Shown here one piece after another: positions 39,231-48,322 of a stretch of 49,971 bases of DNA. The notes beneath the pieces are model-generated. The model was not told where the DNA came from and ran no database searches. It saw only the letters and a list, made by a program, of their open reading frames with translations. The number at the start of each line of letters is the position of its first letter. The stretch's first letter is position 1. A program made the translations under genes and the position numbers. The DNA is from Nodosilinea sp. LEGE 07088 (lineage in GTDB: Bacteria > Cyanobacteriota > Cyanobacteriia > Phormidesmidales > Phormidesmidaceae), in NCBI RefSeq assembly GCF_015207395.1, contig NZ_JADEWX010000030.1, positions 1 through 49,971 of the forward strand, given 5' to 3'.

Positions 39231-40109
39231 TTAGGGGGATTGAATGCTCTCTACATCCGAGTCAGGGGTAAAGGTCAGAGTGCGCACATCCCCATTGTCA
39301 CCAACGGTTACGGCGCGATCGCCATTGACCGACAGCTCGACCCCGCCCGCATTCCCCGTAGTAAATTCCAGGCTGGTTTGGGCCGTCCAGGTTTCTTCAA
39401 AGCCGCTTTCAGCGACGCCCTCGTAGACGTTCTCGCCATCGGCGACTACGCTCAACCAGGCGCGATCGCTGAGACTAGCGCTGACGACCACTGGCGCTTC
39501 TAGTACGGCCTCAGTCGCCAAATCCCCTGTTTCTTCTAGGGGGTCTAGCGCTGTTTCAGGAGCATCGCTAGGGGCATCGCTAGGGGCATTGCTGTCGTCT
39601 GGCACTGTCTCTGCCACCGAGCTGTTGCTATCTGTCTGGGATGGCTCACGACTACGACCCAACCACCCCCAGATGCCCAAACCCAGCACCAATAACAGCC
39701 CGCCCAGGCTGAGCAACAGCGGCAGAGATAGCCACGCCCGTTTAGGAGACTCTTGCTGCAGCACCTTGATGCTGTGGCGCGTCTCGGGCTCAACAACACC
39801 GTTGGTATCGGCCTGAGCTAGCGATTCTGCGGTGGGCAGCACAGCCACCGGAATGACCTTAAATTCTTGGGCGATCGCCTGACCATCTAACCCCAAAGCT
39901 TCGGCATAACGGCGAATAAACCCTTGAATAAACACTGGCTCCGGCAACTCTCCATCACTGCCCGATTCCAGAGCACGGAGGAGTGCAGGACGAATAAAAA
40001 TCTGATTGGCCAACATCTCTATAGATAGGCCCTGATCTTGACGCACCTGCGCTAGATACGCCCCAATGTTCTGGAGCTGATCGATCTGAGTAGGCGCTAA
40101 CTTAGCCAC
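39231..40109 (-). CDS. RodZ-like protein: HTH_25 domain, one TM helix, DUF4115
   Basis: This 292-residue protein has an N-terminal Cro/C1-type HTH (IGAYLAQVRQDQGLSIEMLANQIFIRPALLRALE, residues about 15-50). A single membrane helix follows (SLPLLLSLGGLLLVLGLGIW), then an acidic, Ser/Asp/Ala-rich linker and a C-terminal DUF4115 beta domain (VVSASLSDRAWLSVVADGENVYEG). This is the RodZ arrangement linked to MreB and rod shape. The chosen start GTG 40109 has AAAGGGG upstream; the frame extends to a TTG at 40148. A short direct repeat (GCATCGCTAGGG) encodes APSDAPSDAP in the linker. Confidence 0.82.
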   Translation of the reverse strand: MAKLAPTQIDQLQNIGAYLAQVRQDQGLSIEMLANQIFIRPALLRALESGSDGELPEPVFIQGFIRRYAEALGLDGQAIAQEFKVIPVAVLPTAESLAQADTNGVVEPETRHSIKVLQQESPKRAWLSLPLLLSLGGLLLVLGLGIWGWLGRSREPSQTDSNSSVAETVPDDSNAPSDAPSDAPETALDPLEETGDLATEAVLEAPVVVSASLSDRAWLSVVADGENVYEGVAESGFEETWTAQTSLEFTTGNAGGVELSVNGDRAVTVGDNGDVRTLTFTPDSDVESIQSP

Positions 40110-40177
40110 GGCACCCCTTTGAACCACGCCATAGATTATCTGAACCAAATTATCTTAAGGGGAAATGGCCATCCCAG

Positions 40178-40447
40178 CTAAAACACCTGGTTCCATGCGT
40201 ACACAGCATAATCAGTCCAGATGCCATTTTGCCAGTAGGGGTCACCCTCAATCAGCTGCCGCACGTCTGCTTCGCTATTGGCCTCATAGATTCCAAATAC
40301 CTTGGTATTGTCGGTGGTCGGGCCAAGGGCCACCAGCACCCCGTTGTCTTTCTGCTGCTGCAACCCCTGTAAGTGATCTGCGCGAAATGGAGCCCGCTTT
40401 TCTAGTACATTTTCGCAGTAGGTGCCCCACATCACATACTTGGTCAT
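40178..40447 (-). CDS. YciI-like family protein
   Basis: This 89-residue protein (MTKYVMWGTYCENVLEKRAP ... DPYWQNGIWTDYAVYAWNQ) matches the YciI/YCII superfamily of small dimeric alpha/beta proteins. The conserved His-Asp-like active-site pair is represented by RADHLQGLQQQ and the internal VFGIYEANSEADVRQLIEGDPY. Its reaction in cyanobacteria is unknown. ATG 40450 followed by ATG 40447 gives two possible starts. Confidence 0.8.
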   Translation of the reverse strand: MTKYVMWGTYCENVLEKRAPFRADHLQGLQQQKDNGVLVALGPTTDNTKVFGIYEANSEADVRQLIEGDPYWQNGIWTDYAVYAWNQVF

Positions 40448-40936
40448 CATTATAAGCCTCTCAAAAGAACATCGATGATGGTATCAGATTGAGTAATCTT
40501 CTATACGGAAAGATGTCTTCTCAGATCAATCAGGAGCGGCTGAGGCCCACCTGTAAAAGTGTCACGGTTTTTACGCAAGCCCCTACTGTTTTTTGCCACA
40601 CTGAAATCTGAATTGTTTGAGTGAAATTACTCGGCATTAAGCGGTGAACCCAAGTCTTGATAGATGCTGGAGTCTAATATCAGCAAGGTTTTCCGGAATC
40701 TATCCACGTCTTAGTGAAGTAATACTTCATCGGAGCTTTAGTCGAGATGGGTTTGGCTTCGCTGATGCTTTACCTGATGCTCCAGGGAATTCTTTAACTT
40801 AAGCAGAGGGCTTTACAAGGGTCTGTTGCTGTATCTATGTTCCTGCGATCAGGCATTGAGATTTTACGTCAAGTCCACTCAGTGCCCAATGCTTTCTCAG
40901 ACAGTCTTAACGATTGGACTTGCGAGAGGTTTAACC
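40448..40936. other. Intergenic, no gene seen (489 bp)
   Basis: The gap between divergent YciI-like and nitrogenase-C-terminal-domain genes holds no convincing coding sequence. A perfect 15-bp palindrome, TGAAGTAATACTTCA, lies at 40715-40729. No standard operator family is assigned. Confidence 0.5.
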
Positions 40937-41254
40937 ATGAAACGCTTTATGTCTACGATCAGTCAGGGTCTTCGCGCTACAGGTCACACCCTCAACTTAG
41001 ACCTATTTCGGCCACTGCGTCGGTGGATCAGTCACCTGAGGGTTGAGACCCCCCGCCGGGCCCACAAGGTGGCTGAGTTGATCCCCGCCCAGTGCCCCTT
41101 TGAGCGCAATATCGTTGTGTGTGGCCGATCTATTGCTCATATTCCACCCCTGTGCAAGCTCAACCCTCTTTATAATGAGCTGGTCGAGTTGCGGTTTCGG
41201 GCCCTGTGCTACCTGGCCGACGAGTGTGGCGAAGATATTTCGGCCTACATTTAG
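40937..41254 (+). CDS. Mo-dependent nitrogenase C-terminal domain protein
   Basis: This 105-residue protein matches the stand-alone cyanobacterial family named Mo-dependent nitrogenase C-terminal: RVETPRRAHKVAELIPAQCPFERNI, then HIPPLCKLNPLYNELVELRFRALCYLADECGEDISAY. The name is historical; the proteins are short, and a nitrogenase role is not shown. No nif genes are in the window. The start ATG 40937 has GAGAGG about 8 bp upstream; the frame is open from 40826. Confidence 0.82.
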   Translation: MKRFMSTISQGLRATGHTLNLDLFRPLRRWISHLRVETPRRAHKVAELIPAQCPFERNIVVCGRSIAHIPPLCKLNPLYNELVELRFRALCYLADECGEDISAYI

Positions 41255-41453
41255 GATGCTGGTGCAGAAACCAGATCGCTTGGCCGCGATCGCCATCTCA
41301 TCCAGGACTGATCATGGTTCTGGTGCAGGCAATGGTTCCGGTGCAGGTACCCAGAATGACCCTAGCCGTAGCCATAGCCATGTGTTTTTGTTCGGCAATC
41401 ACCTCAGCGATCGCAGCCGCTAGGGTTCACCTTGCTCTGCTGGCGGTGCCGCG

Positions 41454-41645
41454 TCAACAGAAGTGACGTTTAACCGCTTCCTCCTGGCGTAGCTGAGCCA
41501 GCTCAAAACCGACGACTTGCTTGGCAAACTCATGAAAGGTCTCAATCGGCCAGCGATAACTCCAAGTGGCAAAACTACGGGCACTGTCCCAATGCAGTGC
41601 ATCGGTCAACAAAAACCGTGGGGCATAGGCTAGAAACAAGGGCAT
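41454..41645 (-). pseudogene. Transposase fragment (IS4/IS701-like DDE, C-terminal)
   Basis: A 63-codon fragment encodes LTDALHWDSARSFATWSYRW and PIETFHEFAKQVVGFELAQL, then RQEEAVKRHF. The R-x3-E-x6-K spacing (RWPIETFHEFAK) is that of the IS4-type YREK region around the catalytic glutamate. The N-terminal D residues and the element ends are missing. It is a decayed insertion-sequence remnant next to a kinase gene whose stop codon is only 16 bp away. Confidence 0.7.
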
Positions 41646-41660
41646 CGGCCTCGGACATGA

Positions 41661-43010
41661 CTAGCGATCGCCCCCGTTTTGGCCAAGAAACCAGCTGATT
41701 TCCTCCACCAGCCAGGCTTTTTCGATCGCCGTTAGGGGGGTGCCAAACTTGTGCTGGTTGATTCCCTCCAGCAGGGTAATGGTTTGCACGGGGCGATCGT
41801 TTTGGGTGTAGGCCGTTTGCAGTTCAACCTTGGCTAAATCGGCGGTATTGCCCGCCTGCTGCCGGGTCCACCTCAGCAGGCGGCGGGAGAGGGAAAAGTG
41901 GTGGCGATCGATGCGCAAGGTAACGTGGGCCAGCAGATTGTTGATGATGCCGCCAATCATGCCAAAGCCCGCCACCCAAAAAGGAATGGCAAACAGCCCA
42001 AACCACCACGCGCCTCCCGATACGACACCAAAGGTCCAAAACAACACAAAGCCATTCCAGAACAGGCCGAATAGAGCAAGGCCAATGGTCTCTCCGCGCA
42101 GGCCAACAGGGGGGATCGCGATCCTCAGCTCCGTGGGTGAGGTCTGAACCCGCACCCGAGTTCCGGCAGGTGGGCGCGGGCGGAGCGAGGCCATCGGCAC
42201 CAAGGGGGCGGGTTGGGTGAGGGCAGCGAGGGCGACCTGGGCCGACGCAAAGCGGTCTTCCACCAGGGGGTCGAGTAGTTGATCCAGCCAGTCGGCAAAG
42301 GCTGCCGAAACCGAGAGATAAGGGCGAAAGTTAAGGCGCAGTCGCGCTTGGGGCAAGTCGGCGGGTGACTGATGGGTGAGTACAAACAACAGGGTAGCCC
42401 CCAGACCGTAGAGATCGGTTGCAGGTACGGCCTGGCCGCGAAATTGTTCGGGGGCCATGTAGCCGTAGGTGCCCACCACCGTGCTGCCCTGGTCGTCGCG
42501 GTAGACCGTCTGCACCGCACCAAAGTCAACCAGATAAATCTGGCCATCGTCGCGACGGATGATATTTTGGGGCTTGAGGTCGCGGTGAATGACGGGCGGA
42601 TTGAGGCCGTGAAGATAGCTCAGTACATCCAGCACGGCGGCGGCAATGCGGCGGGCTTCGGCTTCATTGACCCGACCTCCGGCCTCCACCCAGTCGGCCA
42701 GGGAGGTGCCCTCAGCCAGGTCTTGGGCCAGATAAAACCAGCGATTGTCGGCGGTATCGACTTGAAACGCGTCGATGTATCGGGGAATAGCCGGGTGATT
42801 GAGGGTTTTGAGGATGCCAGCCTCGCGCTCGAATAGCTCAATTTTTTTCCAGTCTTGCAGGCCGCGCAGCGAGAGCTCTTTGAGGGCGATCGCATGGCCT
42901 GTATCGAGCACCTCGGCGGCATAGGTGGTACCGCTACTGCCCTGACCCAGACACCGCAAAACGCGGTAGCGGCCGTCAATAATGTCGTTGGTAGCCCTTG
43001 ACAGTTCCAT
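41661..43010 (-). CDS. Serine/threonine protein kinase with membrane helices
   Basis: This protein (449 residues from ATG 43010; the frame extends to TTG 43034) has a full Hanks-type kinase domain: glycine loop GQGSSG (about 22-27), invariant Lys44 (IALKEL), HRDLKPQN with Asp144, DFG (162-164) and APEQF. The domain ends near residue 270. A linker leads to two or more hydrophobic helices (IGLALFGLFWNGFVLFWTFG, WWFGLFAIPFWVAGFG) and a C-terminal tail. It would phosphorylate proteins at the membrane; substrates are unknown. Confidence 0.9.
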   Translation of the reverse strand: MELSRATNDIIDGRYRVLRCLGQGSSGTTYAAEVLDTGHAIALKELSLRGLQDWKKIELFEREAGILKTLNHPAIPRYIDAFQVDTADNRWFYLAQDLAEGTSLADWVEAGGRVNEAEARRIAAAVLDVLSYLHGLNPPVIHRDLKPQNIIRRDDGQIYLVDFGAVQTVYRDDQGSTVVGTYGYMAPEQFRGQAVPATDLYGLGATLLFVLTHQSPADLPQARLRLNFRPYLSVSAAFADWLDQLLDPLVEDRFASAQVALAALTQPAPLVPMASLRPRPPAGTRVRVQTSPTELRIAIPPVGLRGETIGLALFGLFWNGFVLFWTFGVVSGGAWWFGLFAIPFWVAGFGMIGGIINNLLAHVTLRIDRHHFSLSRRLLRWTRQQAGNTADLAKVELQTAYTQNDRPVQTITLLEGINQHKFGTPLTAIEKAWLVEEISWFLGQNGGDR

Positions 43011-43249
43011 AGTGGGGTGATCTACGTCCGACAAAGAACTCTGTATCCATTATGCCGTTGCCCATTAGTTGCCGGATAGGGTGACCCCAGTCGGTGCCCT
43101 AGCTAAGCCCAACCCGGAGCGGTGGCGGCGCTAGCCCAGTCTTTTACCGCAGTTCAAAGAATAATCCCAGCAATTTGGCCATGATTTATCATCTCTCTGG
43201 GCCCAGGGGCCACTAGACTAATGGCAGTTGTATAGCCGAGACGTAAGCG

Positions 43250-44647
43250 TTGAGCGAGTCGCAGAATACACCGACTACCCTCACCGTAGACCGCAGAGAG
43301 TTGCAAGAGCTGGTGCGATCGCAGCTCCAGGTACTACTAGAGCAGGGCAATTTGCCAGGGGCCAAGGCGCTGCTGGTGCCGGTGCAGCCTGCGGATATTG
43401 CCGAGGCTATTGAGGGCCTGCCCGAGGCCATGCAGGCGATCGCTTTTCGGCTATTGGGCAAGGGCGAGGCGATTGAGGTCTACGAAAACCTCGACACCAG
43501 CGTGCAGCAGGCCCTGATCGAAGACTTCAAGCGCCAGGACGTGCTCGACATCGTCGATAAAATGTCGCCCGACGATCGGGCTCGGCTGTTTGACGAACTG
43601 CCCGCCAAAATTGTGCGCAACCTACTGTCGCAGCTCAGCCCCCAGGAGCGCGAGGCCACCGCCCTGCTGCTGGGCTATGAAGCCGGTACCGCCGGGCGGA
43701 TCATGACCCCCGAGTACATCGCCCTCAAGGAAGGGTGGACTGTGCTGCGTGCCCTCGACTACATTCGCAGCCGTGCCTTTCTCAGCGAAACCATCTACTA
43801 CCTGTTTGTCACCGATGCCGCCCGCCGCATGACCGGCATTCTCTCGCTGCGGCACCTGGTGCTGGGCCAGCCCGAGCAAACCATCGGCGACTTGATGACC
43901 CGCGACGTGATCTCTGTGCGCACCGACACCGATCAAGAAGAAGTCGCCCGCCTAGTGCAGCGCTACGACTTTCTAGCCGTGCCCGTGGTCGACACCGAAG
44001 AGCGCCTGGTCGGCATTATCACCGTCGATGACCTGATTGACGTCATCGAGGCCGAAACTACCGAAGACATCTATACCCTCGGCGGTGTGCAGAGCGGTGG
44101 CGATAGCTATTTTCATTCCAACCTATTCGATGTGGCCCGCAAGCGGGTGGTGTGGCTCTCGATTTTGCTGGTGACCAACACCGTTACCACCGCCGTGATT
44201 CGCAGCCAGCAGGATATCTTGCAGCAGGTGGTCACCCTGGCCGCCTTTATTCCGCTGCTGATTGGCAGCGGCGGCAACGTGGGGGCGCAGTCGTCTACGG
44301 TGGTGATTCGCGGCCTCAACACCCAAGAAATTAGCTCTAAGCAGGCCCTGTCAGTGATTCGGCGGGAGGCGATCGCTGGCACGGTTCTGGGGCTCATGCT
44401 CGGCGTGGTGGTCACCGGGTGGGCCTACCTGCTCCAGGGCAGTCTGCCCGTAGCCCTGACCGTAGGCATTAGCCTGGTGGCCATCTCTATTTTGGCCTCT
44501 ACCGCCGGGGGCACCCTGCCCATTTTGTTTGAGCACCTCGGCTTTGACCCGGCCCTAATGTCGGCCCCCTTCATTACCACCATTGTGGACGTGCTCGGGG
44601 TGCTACTCTATCTCACCTTGGCCCGCCATATGCTAGGTCTAGCCTGA
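43250..44647 (+). CDS. mgtE: Magnesium transporter MgtE
   Basis: This 465-residue protein has the MgtE layout: N-terminal helical domain (ADIAEAIEGLPEAMQAIAFRLL), tandem CBS domains (about 140-265, TPEYIALKEGWTV and VGIITVDDLIDVIEAE), the connecting helix and a C-terminal channel domain with five helices (VWLSILLVTNTVTTAV, IPLLIGSGGNVGAQSSTVVIRGL). The GNVGAQSST segment is the signature. It is a homodimeric Mg2+ channel regulated by cytosolic Mg2+ through its N and CBS domains. The TTG start is fixed by position; no upstream riboswitch was recognised. Confidence 0.93.
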   Translation: MSESQNTPTTLTVDRRELQELVRSQLQVLLEQGNLPGAKALLVPVQPADIAEAIEGLPEAMQAIAFRLLGKGEAIEVYENLDTSVQQALIEDFKRQDVLDIVDKMSPDDRARLFDELPAKIVRNLLSQLSPQEREATALLLGYEAGTAGRIMTPEYIALKEGWTVLRALDYIRSRAFLSETIYYLFVTDAARRMTGILSLRHLVLGQPEQTIGDLMTRDVISVRTDTDQEEVARLVQRYDFLAVPVVDTEERLVGIITVDDLIDVIEAETTEDIYTLGGVQSGGDSYFHSNLFDVARKRVVWLSILLVTNTVTTAVIRSQQDILQQVVTLAAFIPLLIGSGGNVGAQSSTVVIRGLNTQEISSKQALSVIRREAIAGTVLGLMLGVVVTGWAYLLQGSLPVALTVGISLVAISILASTAGGTLPILFEHLGFDPALMSAPFITTIVDVLGVLLYLTLARHMLGLA

Positions 44648-45041
44648 GAGCCCTGCGCCCGACGCGTAACGGTTGCCCCGCGCCTTATGTGAGCTACGCT
44701 ACCTAATTTGATTTAAGATAAAAAGGGTGGAAGCTAGATTCCGGCCTAAATTTCGGGTTGTGAAAGGTATTCTTGCCCACTTCTGGATACAAATGTTTAC
44801 AATAATTTGTAAGTCTGTGTCGATTTAGGTTGCTTGTTTGTTCATACTCAAATAAACTCAACCCAACTTGGCGACCCCTTACACAGCGTCATACATACCT
44901 AAGCTCTTTATATATCTGTTTGCCGTTCCACCTTCGTAGCCTAACCTCTCCCTAGACAGCCTTTCGGGACCCATAGACTTAAACGGTTCGCCTATCCTCA
45001 ACACCCAATCTCTGTCAGGTCAAGACCCCCACGAGATCCCT
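44648..45041. other. Intergenic, AT-richer region (394 bp)
   Basis: No gene seen. An inverted repeat TACAAAT (44788-44794) / ATTTGTA (44805-44811) with a 10-bp spacer looks like a possible operator. TTTATATAT near 44906 may be a -10-like stretch for the downstream DUF502 gene. Confidence 0.4.
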
Positions 45042-45827
45042 GTGCTGCAAAAGATCAAGCAAGACCTTAAAAACGATCTAATCGCCGGGCTGCTGGTGAT
45101 TATTCCCCTGGCCACCACCATTTGGCTGACCATTACGATTTCAGCCTGGGTGGTGCGGCTGCTGACCCGTTTCCCCAAGCAGCTGGCACCCTTTGATGGC
45201 CTCAACCCCGTGCTGGTGAACTTCATCAACCTGGTGATTGGGCTCTCGGTGCCACTGCTGGCAATTCTCATCATTGGCCTGATGGCTCGCAACATTGCCG
45301 GGCGCTGGCTGCTGGATGTAGGCGAAAAAGTAGTGCAATCGATTCCGTTGGCCGGGTCGGTTTACAAGACCCTGCAACAGCTACTGCAAACCGTCTTTCA
45401 AGACTCTAGTACTCGCTTTCGCCGGGTGGTTCTGGTGGAATATCCCCGCAAGGGTGTTTGGGCGATCGCCTTTGTGACCGGCGCTATGACAGCGGCCGCC
45501 GTATCGAGCGCTCCTAAAATGCTCAGCGTGTTTGTGCCCACGACTCCCAACCCCACCAGCGGCTGGTATGCCATTGTGCCCGAAACCGACGTAGTGAACC
45601 TGTCGATCTCCATTGAAGAGGCCTTTAAGGTGCTGCTGTCTGGCGGTATTGTTGGCCCCAATCTGGCCTCGGCTGTGCCTGCCGAGCGGCTTGAAGTGGT
45701 AACAGGAGAGAGCCAGTTGTCGATTTCCCTGGGCCAGAGTGGGGCAGGATTGACGGCTGAAATCCCCCCTGAACGCCTCGACGCCCCCGAGCAACTTTCT
45801 GTCTTACCCTTAGACGAAGATTGCTAA
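45042..45827 (+). CDS. DUF502 family membrane protein
   Basis: This 261-residue protein matches DUF502: the short N-terminal helix LKNDLIAGLLVIIPLATTIW, a second helix near 65-85 (NLVIGLSVPLLAILIIGLM), SIPLAGSVYKTLQQLLQTV, FRRVVLVEYPRKGVWAIAFVTG, then VFVPTTPNPTSGWYAIVPETDV. These proteins are typical of cyanobacteria and some plastids; plant homologues are called LIKE COV. Function is unknown. The start is GTG. It precedes nusB, 109 bp away. Confidence 0.88.
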   Translation: MLQKIKQDLKNDLIAGLLVIIPLATTIWLTITISAWVVRLLTRFPKQLAPFDGLNPVLVNFINLVIGLSVPLLAILIIGLMARNIAGRWLLDVGEKVVQSIPLAGSVYKTLQQLLQTVFQDSSTRFRRVVLVEYPRKGVWAIAFVTGAMTAAAVSSAPKMLSVFVPTTPNPTSGWYAIVPETDVVNLSISIEEAFKVLLSGGIVGPNLASAVPAERLEVVTGESQLSISLGQSGAGLTAEIPPERLDAPEQLSVLPLDEDC

Positions 45828-45936
45828 GATATAGCCTGGTTCTGGCCCTGGGGTAAGGCGATGTGTCGCGAGGCGCAACCTGCCCGATTGGGGCCTGGGC
45901 AGAACCAAGCACCGCCGCTTCTGGGAGACATTGACT

Positions 45937-46596
45937 ATGCAAGCCCGCCGTATGGCCCGCGAGTTGGCCCTGTTGGGCCTCAGCCAGCTTTCCGAGAAGC
46001 CGGGTAAACTGATTACTCAAGATTTCAAGAAGCTACTGCTGTCGGCGGTTCAAGCCCTCACCGCTGAGGCCAAAGACGCCCTAGAAACCGCCTCTGATGA
46101 GCTCAAGCGGGGCAGCCAACACCTGGTCGACAGCGGCACCCGCGCCAGCGATGTCGAAAAGGGCCGAGCCATGGTCGAAGATGCGATCGCCCTCACTCAG
46201 ACCGCCATCAACCGCCTGGCCCATGCCGTGGAGCTGCCCGAGTTTATTCGCCTCAGCAACCAGTCTGAGATCGAAGCCTTTGCCCTAGAGCTGCTGAGCA
46301 ACACCGCCAAATACCAGCATGATGTCGATGCGGTGCTCGATGACGCCATGGTCGCCTGGAACCTCAAGCGCCTGGCCCGGATTGATCGCGACATTTTGCG
46401 CCTGGCCGTGGTTGAGATCAACTACCTGGGTACCCCCGATCGGGTCGCCATCAATGAGGCGGTTGAGTTGGCCAAACGCTACAGTGACGACGATGGCTTT
46501 CGCTTTATTAACGGTGTCCTGCGCCGGGTGGTCAGCCGCAGTGATGGGAGCCAGGTTGAGGGCAATGAAGCGACCGTAGACAGTCCGGTAGCTTAG
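45937..46596 (+). CDS. nusB: Transcription antitermination factor NusB
   Basis: This 219-residue protein is NusB, which with NusE (S10) binds boxA RNA in rRNA antitermination. The N-terminal RRMARELALLGLSQL and the C-terminal KRLARIDRDILRLAVVEINYL, then TPDRVAINEAVELAKRYSDDDGFRFINGVL are diagnostic. It is longer than E. coli NusB (139), as is usual in cyanobacteria, with an internal helical extension. The start is ATG 45937 with GGGAG upstream; TTG 45931 is also in frame. Confidence 0.92.
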   Translation: MQARRMARELALLGLSQLSEKPGKLITQDFKKLLLSAVQALTAEAKDALETASDELKRGSQHLVDSGTRASDVEKGRAMVEDAIALTQTAINRLAHAVELPEFIRLSNQSEIEAFALELLSNTAKYQHDVDAVLDDAMVAWNLKRLARIDRDILRLAVVEINYLGTPDRVAINEAVELAKRYSDDDGFRFINGVLRRVVSRSDGSQVEGNEATVDSPVA

Positions 46597-46698
46597 CCCG
46601 GTAGTTGAGGGGCTTAGTGCAATCACTCCGGCTCCTCTCGCACGGGGATAAAGCCTTACTATTAAGAACAGTCACACCGTCCGCAAGGTAGCTTCGAT

Positions 46699-48276
46699 AT
46701 GTCTGGGTTCAACTGGTTTCAGCGCAGTTTCGACAAGTCTGACAGCGCCGATGCTAAGGCTAGCGAGGCTGACGCTAACGCTGCCGAGACCGAAAAAGAC
46801 TCTGGTACCGCGCCGCCGCCGCTCTCCTCAGAAGACTATCTAAAGTGGGCCAAAGCTGCCTATCAAAATATTCAAAAGCAGCAGGCTGAATCTGAGCCAG
46901 AGCCTGAAACCCCAAAGCCTGAAACCCCAGAGCCTGAAACTCCAGAGCCTGAAACCGTAAAGGAAGAGTCGGAGGCTTTTGTCCCAGTTGATTTGGCTGA
47001 GGAGCCTGCCACTGCCGAGCCCGAGCCCATCGCCCCAGAGGCGATCGCTGAGCCTCCGGCAACCCTAGATGCTGGGGCCGCCTCTATCCCTGAGGCTGAG
47101 GAGATCGCCCCCGAGCCTGAGCCAGAACCCGTCGCCCCGCGCCCTTTCTGGGCCCAGGCGGAGGAAGAACGCCAGCAGCGCTTGGCCCAGCTGGAAGCCA
47201 CCGCCATTGCCGACCCCGAGCCCGTTGCCGCCGTCGTCGCCGCCCCCGAGCCCTTGCTACTGGATATCGATCTCGACGAAGCCTTTCTTTGGTCGGCAGA
47301 GGTGCTGGCTGCCCAGGGGCGACGGCCCGACGATATCTCCGTCGAAGAGATCACCTGGCTCAACAAACTGCGCCAGGGGCTGAACAAAACCCGCCTTAGC
47401 CTGGTCAACCAACTCAAGGCCATTGTCGGCCAGGGGCCGCTTAACGATGATGCGGTGATGGAGATTGAGGCCCTGCTGTTGCAGGCCGATGTGGGCGTGG
47501 CCGCCACCGACAAAGTGATTGAGGCGTTGCAGAAGCGCCTGCGCGAAGAAGCGCTGCCCCCAGACCAGGCGATCGCCTACCTCAAATCTATTCTGCGGGA
47601 TATGCTCGATGCCCCCCTGGGCGATGCCCACAACCTCACCTTTACCCCTGAGAAAGGCAGCTTTAATATCTGGTTGATGACTGGGGTCAATGGTGCCGGT
47701 AAAACCACCACCATTGGCAAGCTGGCCCATATTGCTAAAAAGTCGGGCTACAACACGCTGATTGCCGCCGCCGATACCTTTCGGGCTGCCGCTGTGGAAC
47801 AGGTCAAAACCTGGGGCGCTCGCAGCGAGGTGGAGGTGATCGCCAACCCGGGGCAAAACACTGACCCGGCGGCGGTGGTCTACGATGCGATCGCTGCCGC
47901 CCAGTCGCGCCATACCGAGCTATTGCTGGTCGATACCGCCGGGCGACTGCAAAACAAAAAGAATTTGATGGACGAGCTGGCCAAGATTCGCCGCATCGTC
48001 GATAAGAAAGCGCCCGATGCCCAGATTGAGGCATTACTCGTGCTCGATGCCACCCTGGGTCAAAACGGTCTGCGCCAGGCCGAAGTCTTTGCCGAAGCCG
48101 CCAACCTCAGCGGTGTGGTGCTCACGAAGCTAGACGGTACCGCTAAAGGCGGGGTGGCCCTGGCGGTCGTCGAGCAGTTGGGTCTACCAATTCGCTTTAT
48201 CGGGGCCGGAGAGGGCATCGAAGACCTGCGCCCCTTCTCTAGCTACGAGTTTGTGGAAGCTCTACTCAGCGGTTAA
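46699..48276 (+). CDS. ftsY: Signal recognition particle receptor FtsY
   Basis: This 525-residue SRP-type GTPase targets nascent membrane proteins. The first 190 or so residues are an acidic, Pro/Glu-rich A domain, including a short tandem repeat of PETPE (near residues 70-85). The NG domain follows: N domain LNKLRQGLNKTRLSLVNQL, P-loop GVNGAGKT (329-336), DTFRAAAVEQVKTW, DTAGRLQNKKNLMDEL, and VLTKLDGTAKGG. All GTPase motifs are intact. It follows nusB by about 100 bp and may share a transcript. Confidence 0.95.
   Translation: MSGFNWFQRSFDKSDSADAKASEADANAAETEKDSGTAPPPLSSEDYLKWAKAAYQNIQKQQAESEPEPETPKPETPEPETPEPETVKEESEAFVPVDLAEEPATAEPEPIAPEAIAEPPATLDAGAASIPEAEEIAPEPEPEPVAPRPFWAQAEEERQQRLAQLEATAIADPEPVAAVVAAPEPLLLDIDLDEAFLWSAEVLAAQGRRPDDISVEEITWLNKLRQGLNKTRLSLVNQLKAIVGQGPLNDDAVMEIEALLLQADVGVAATDKVIEALQKRLREEALPPDQAIAYLKSILRDMLDAPLGDAHNLTFTPEKGSFNIWLMTGVNGAGKTTTIGKLAHIAKKSGYNTLIAAADTFRAAAVEQVKTWGARSEVEVIANPGQNTDPAAVVYDAIAAAQSRHTELLLVDTAGRLQNKKNLMDELAKIRRIVDKKAPDAQIEALLVLDATLGQNGLRQAEVFAEAANLSGVVLTKLDGTAKGGVALAVVEQLGLPIRFIGAGEGIEDLRPFSSYEFVEALLSG
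46905..46958. repeat. Short coding tandem repeat in the ftsY acidic domain
   Basis: Three to four degenerate 15- to 18-bp units of the type CCAGAGCCTGAAACC encode PETPKPETPEPETPEPET. They lie in the disordered acidic A domain where length variation is tolerated. Confidence 0.7.
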
Positions 48277-48322
48277 CTGGGAGCAACACCCCACAACTGT
48301 CGATAACCAGGATTGGGGGTTC

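Noticed and set aside
44640-45041. tRNA or small RNA in the mgtE-DUF502 gap
   Set aside because: No T-loop GTTCRANNC element or cloverleaf could be found by eye.
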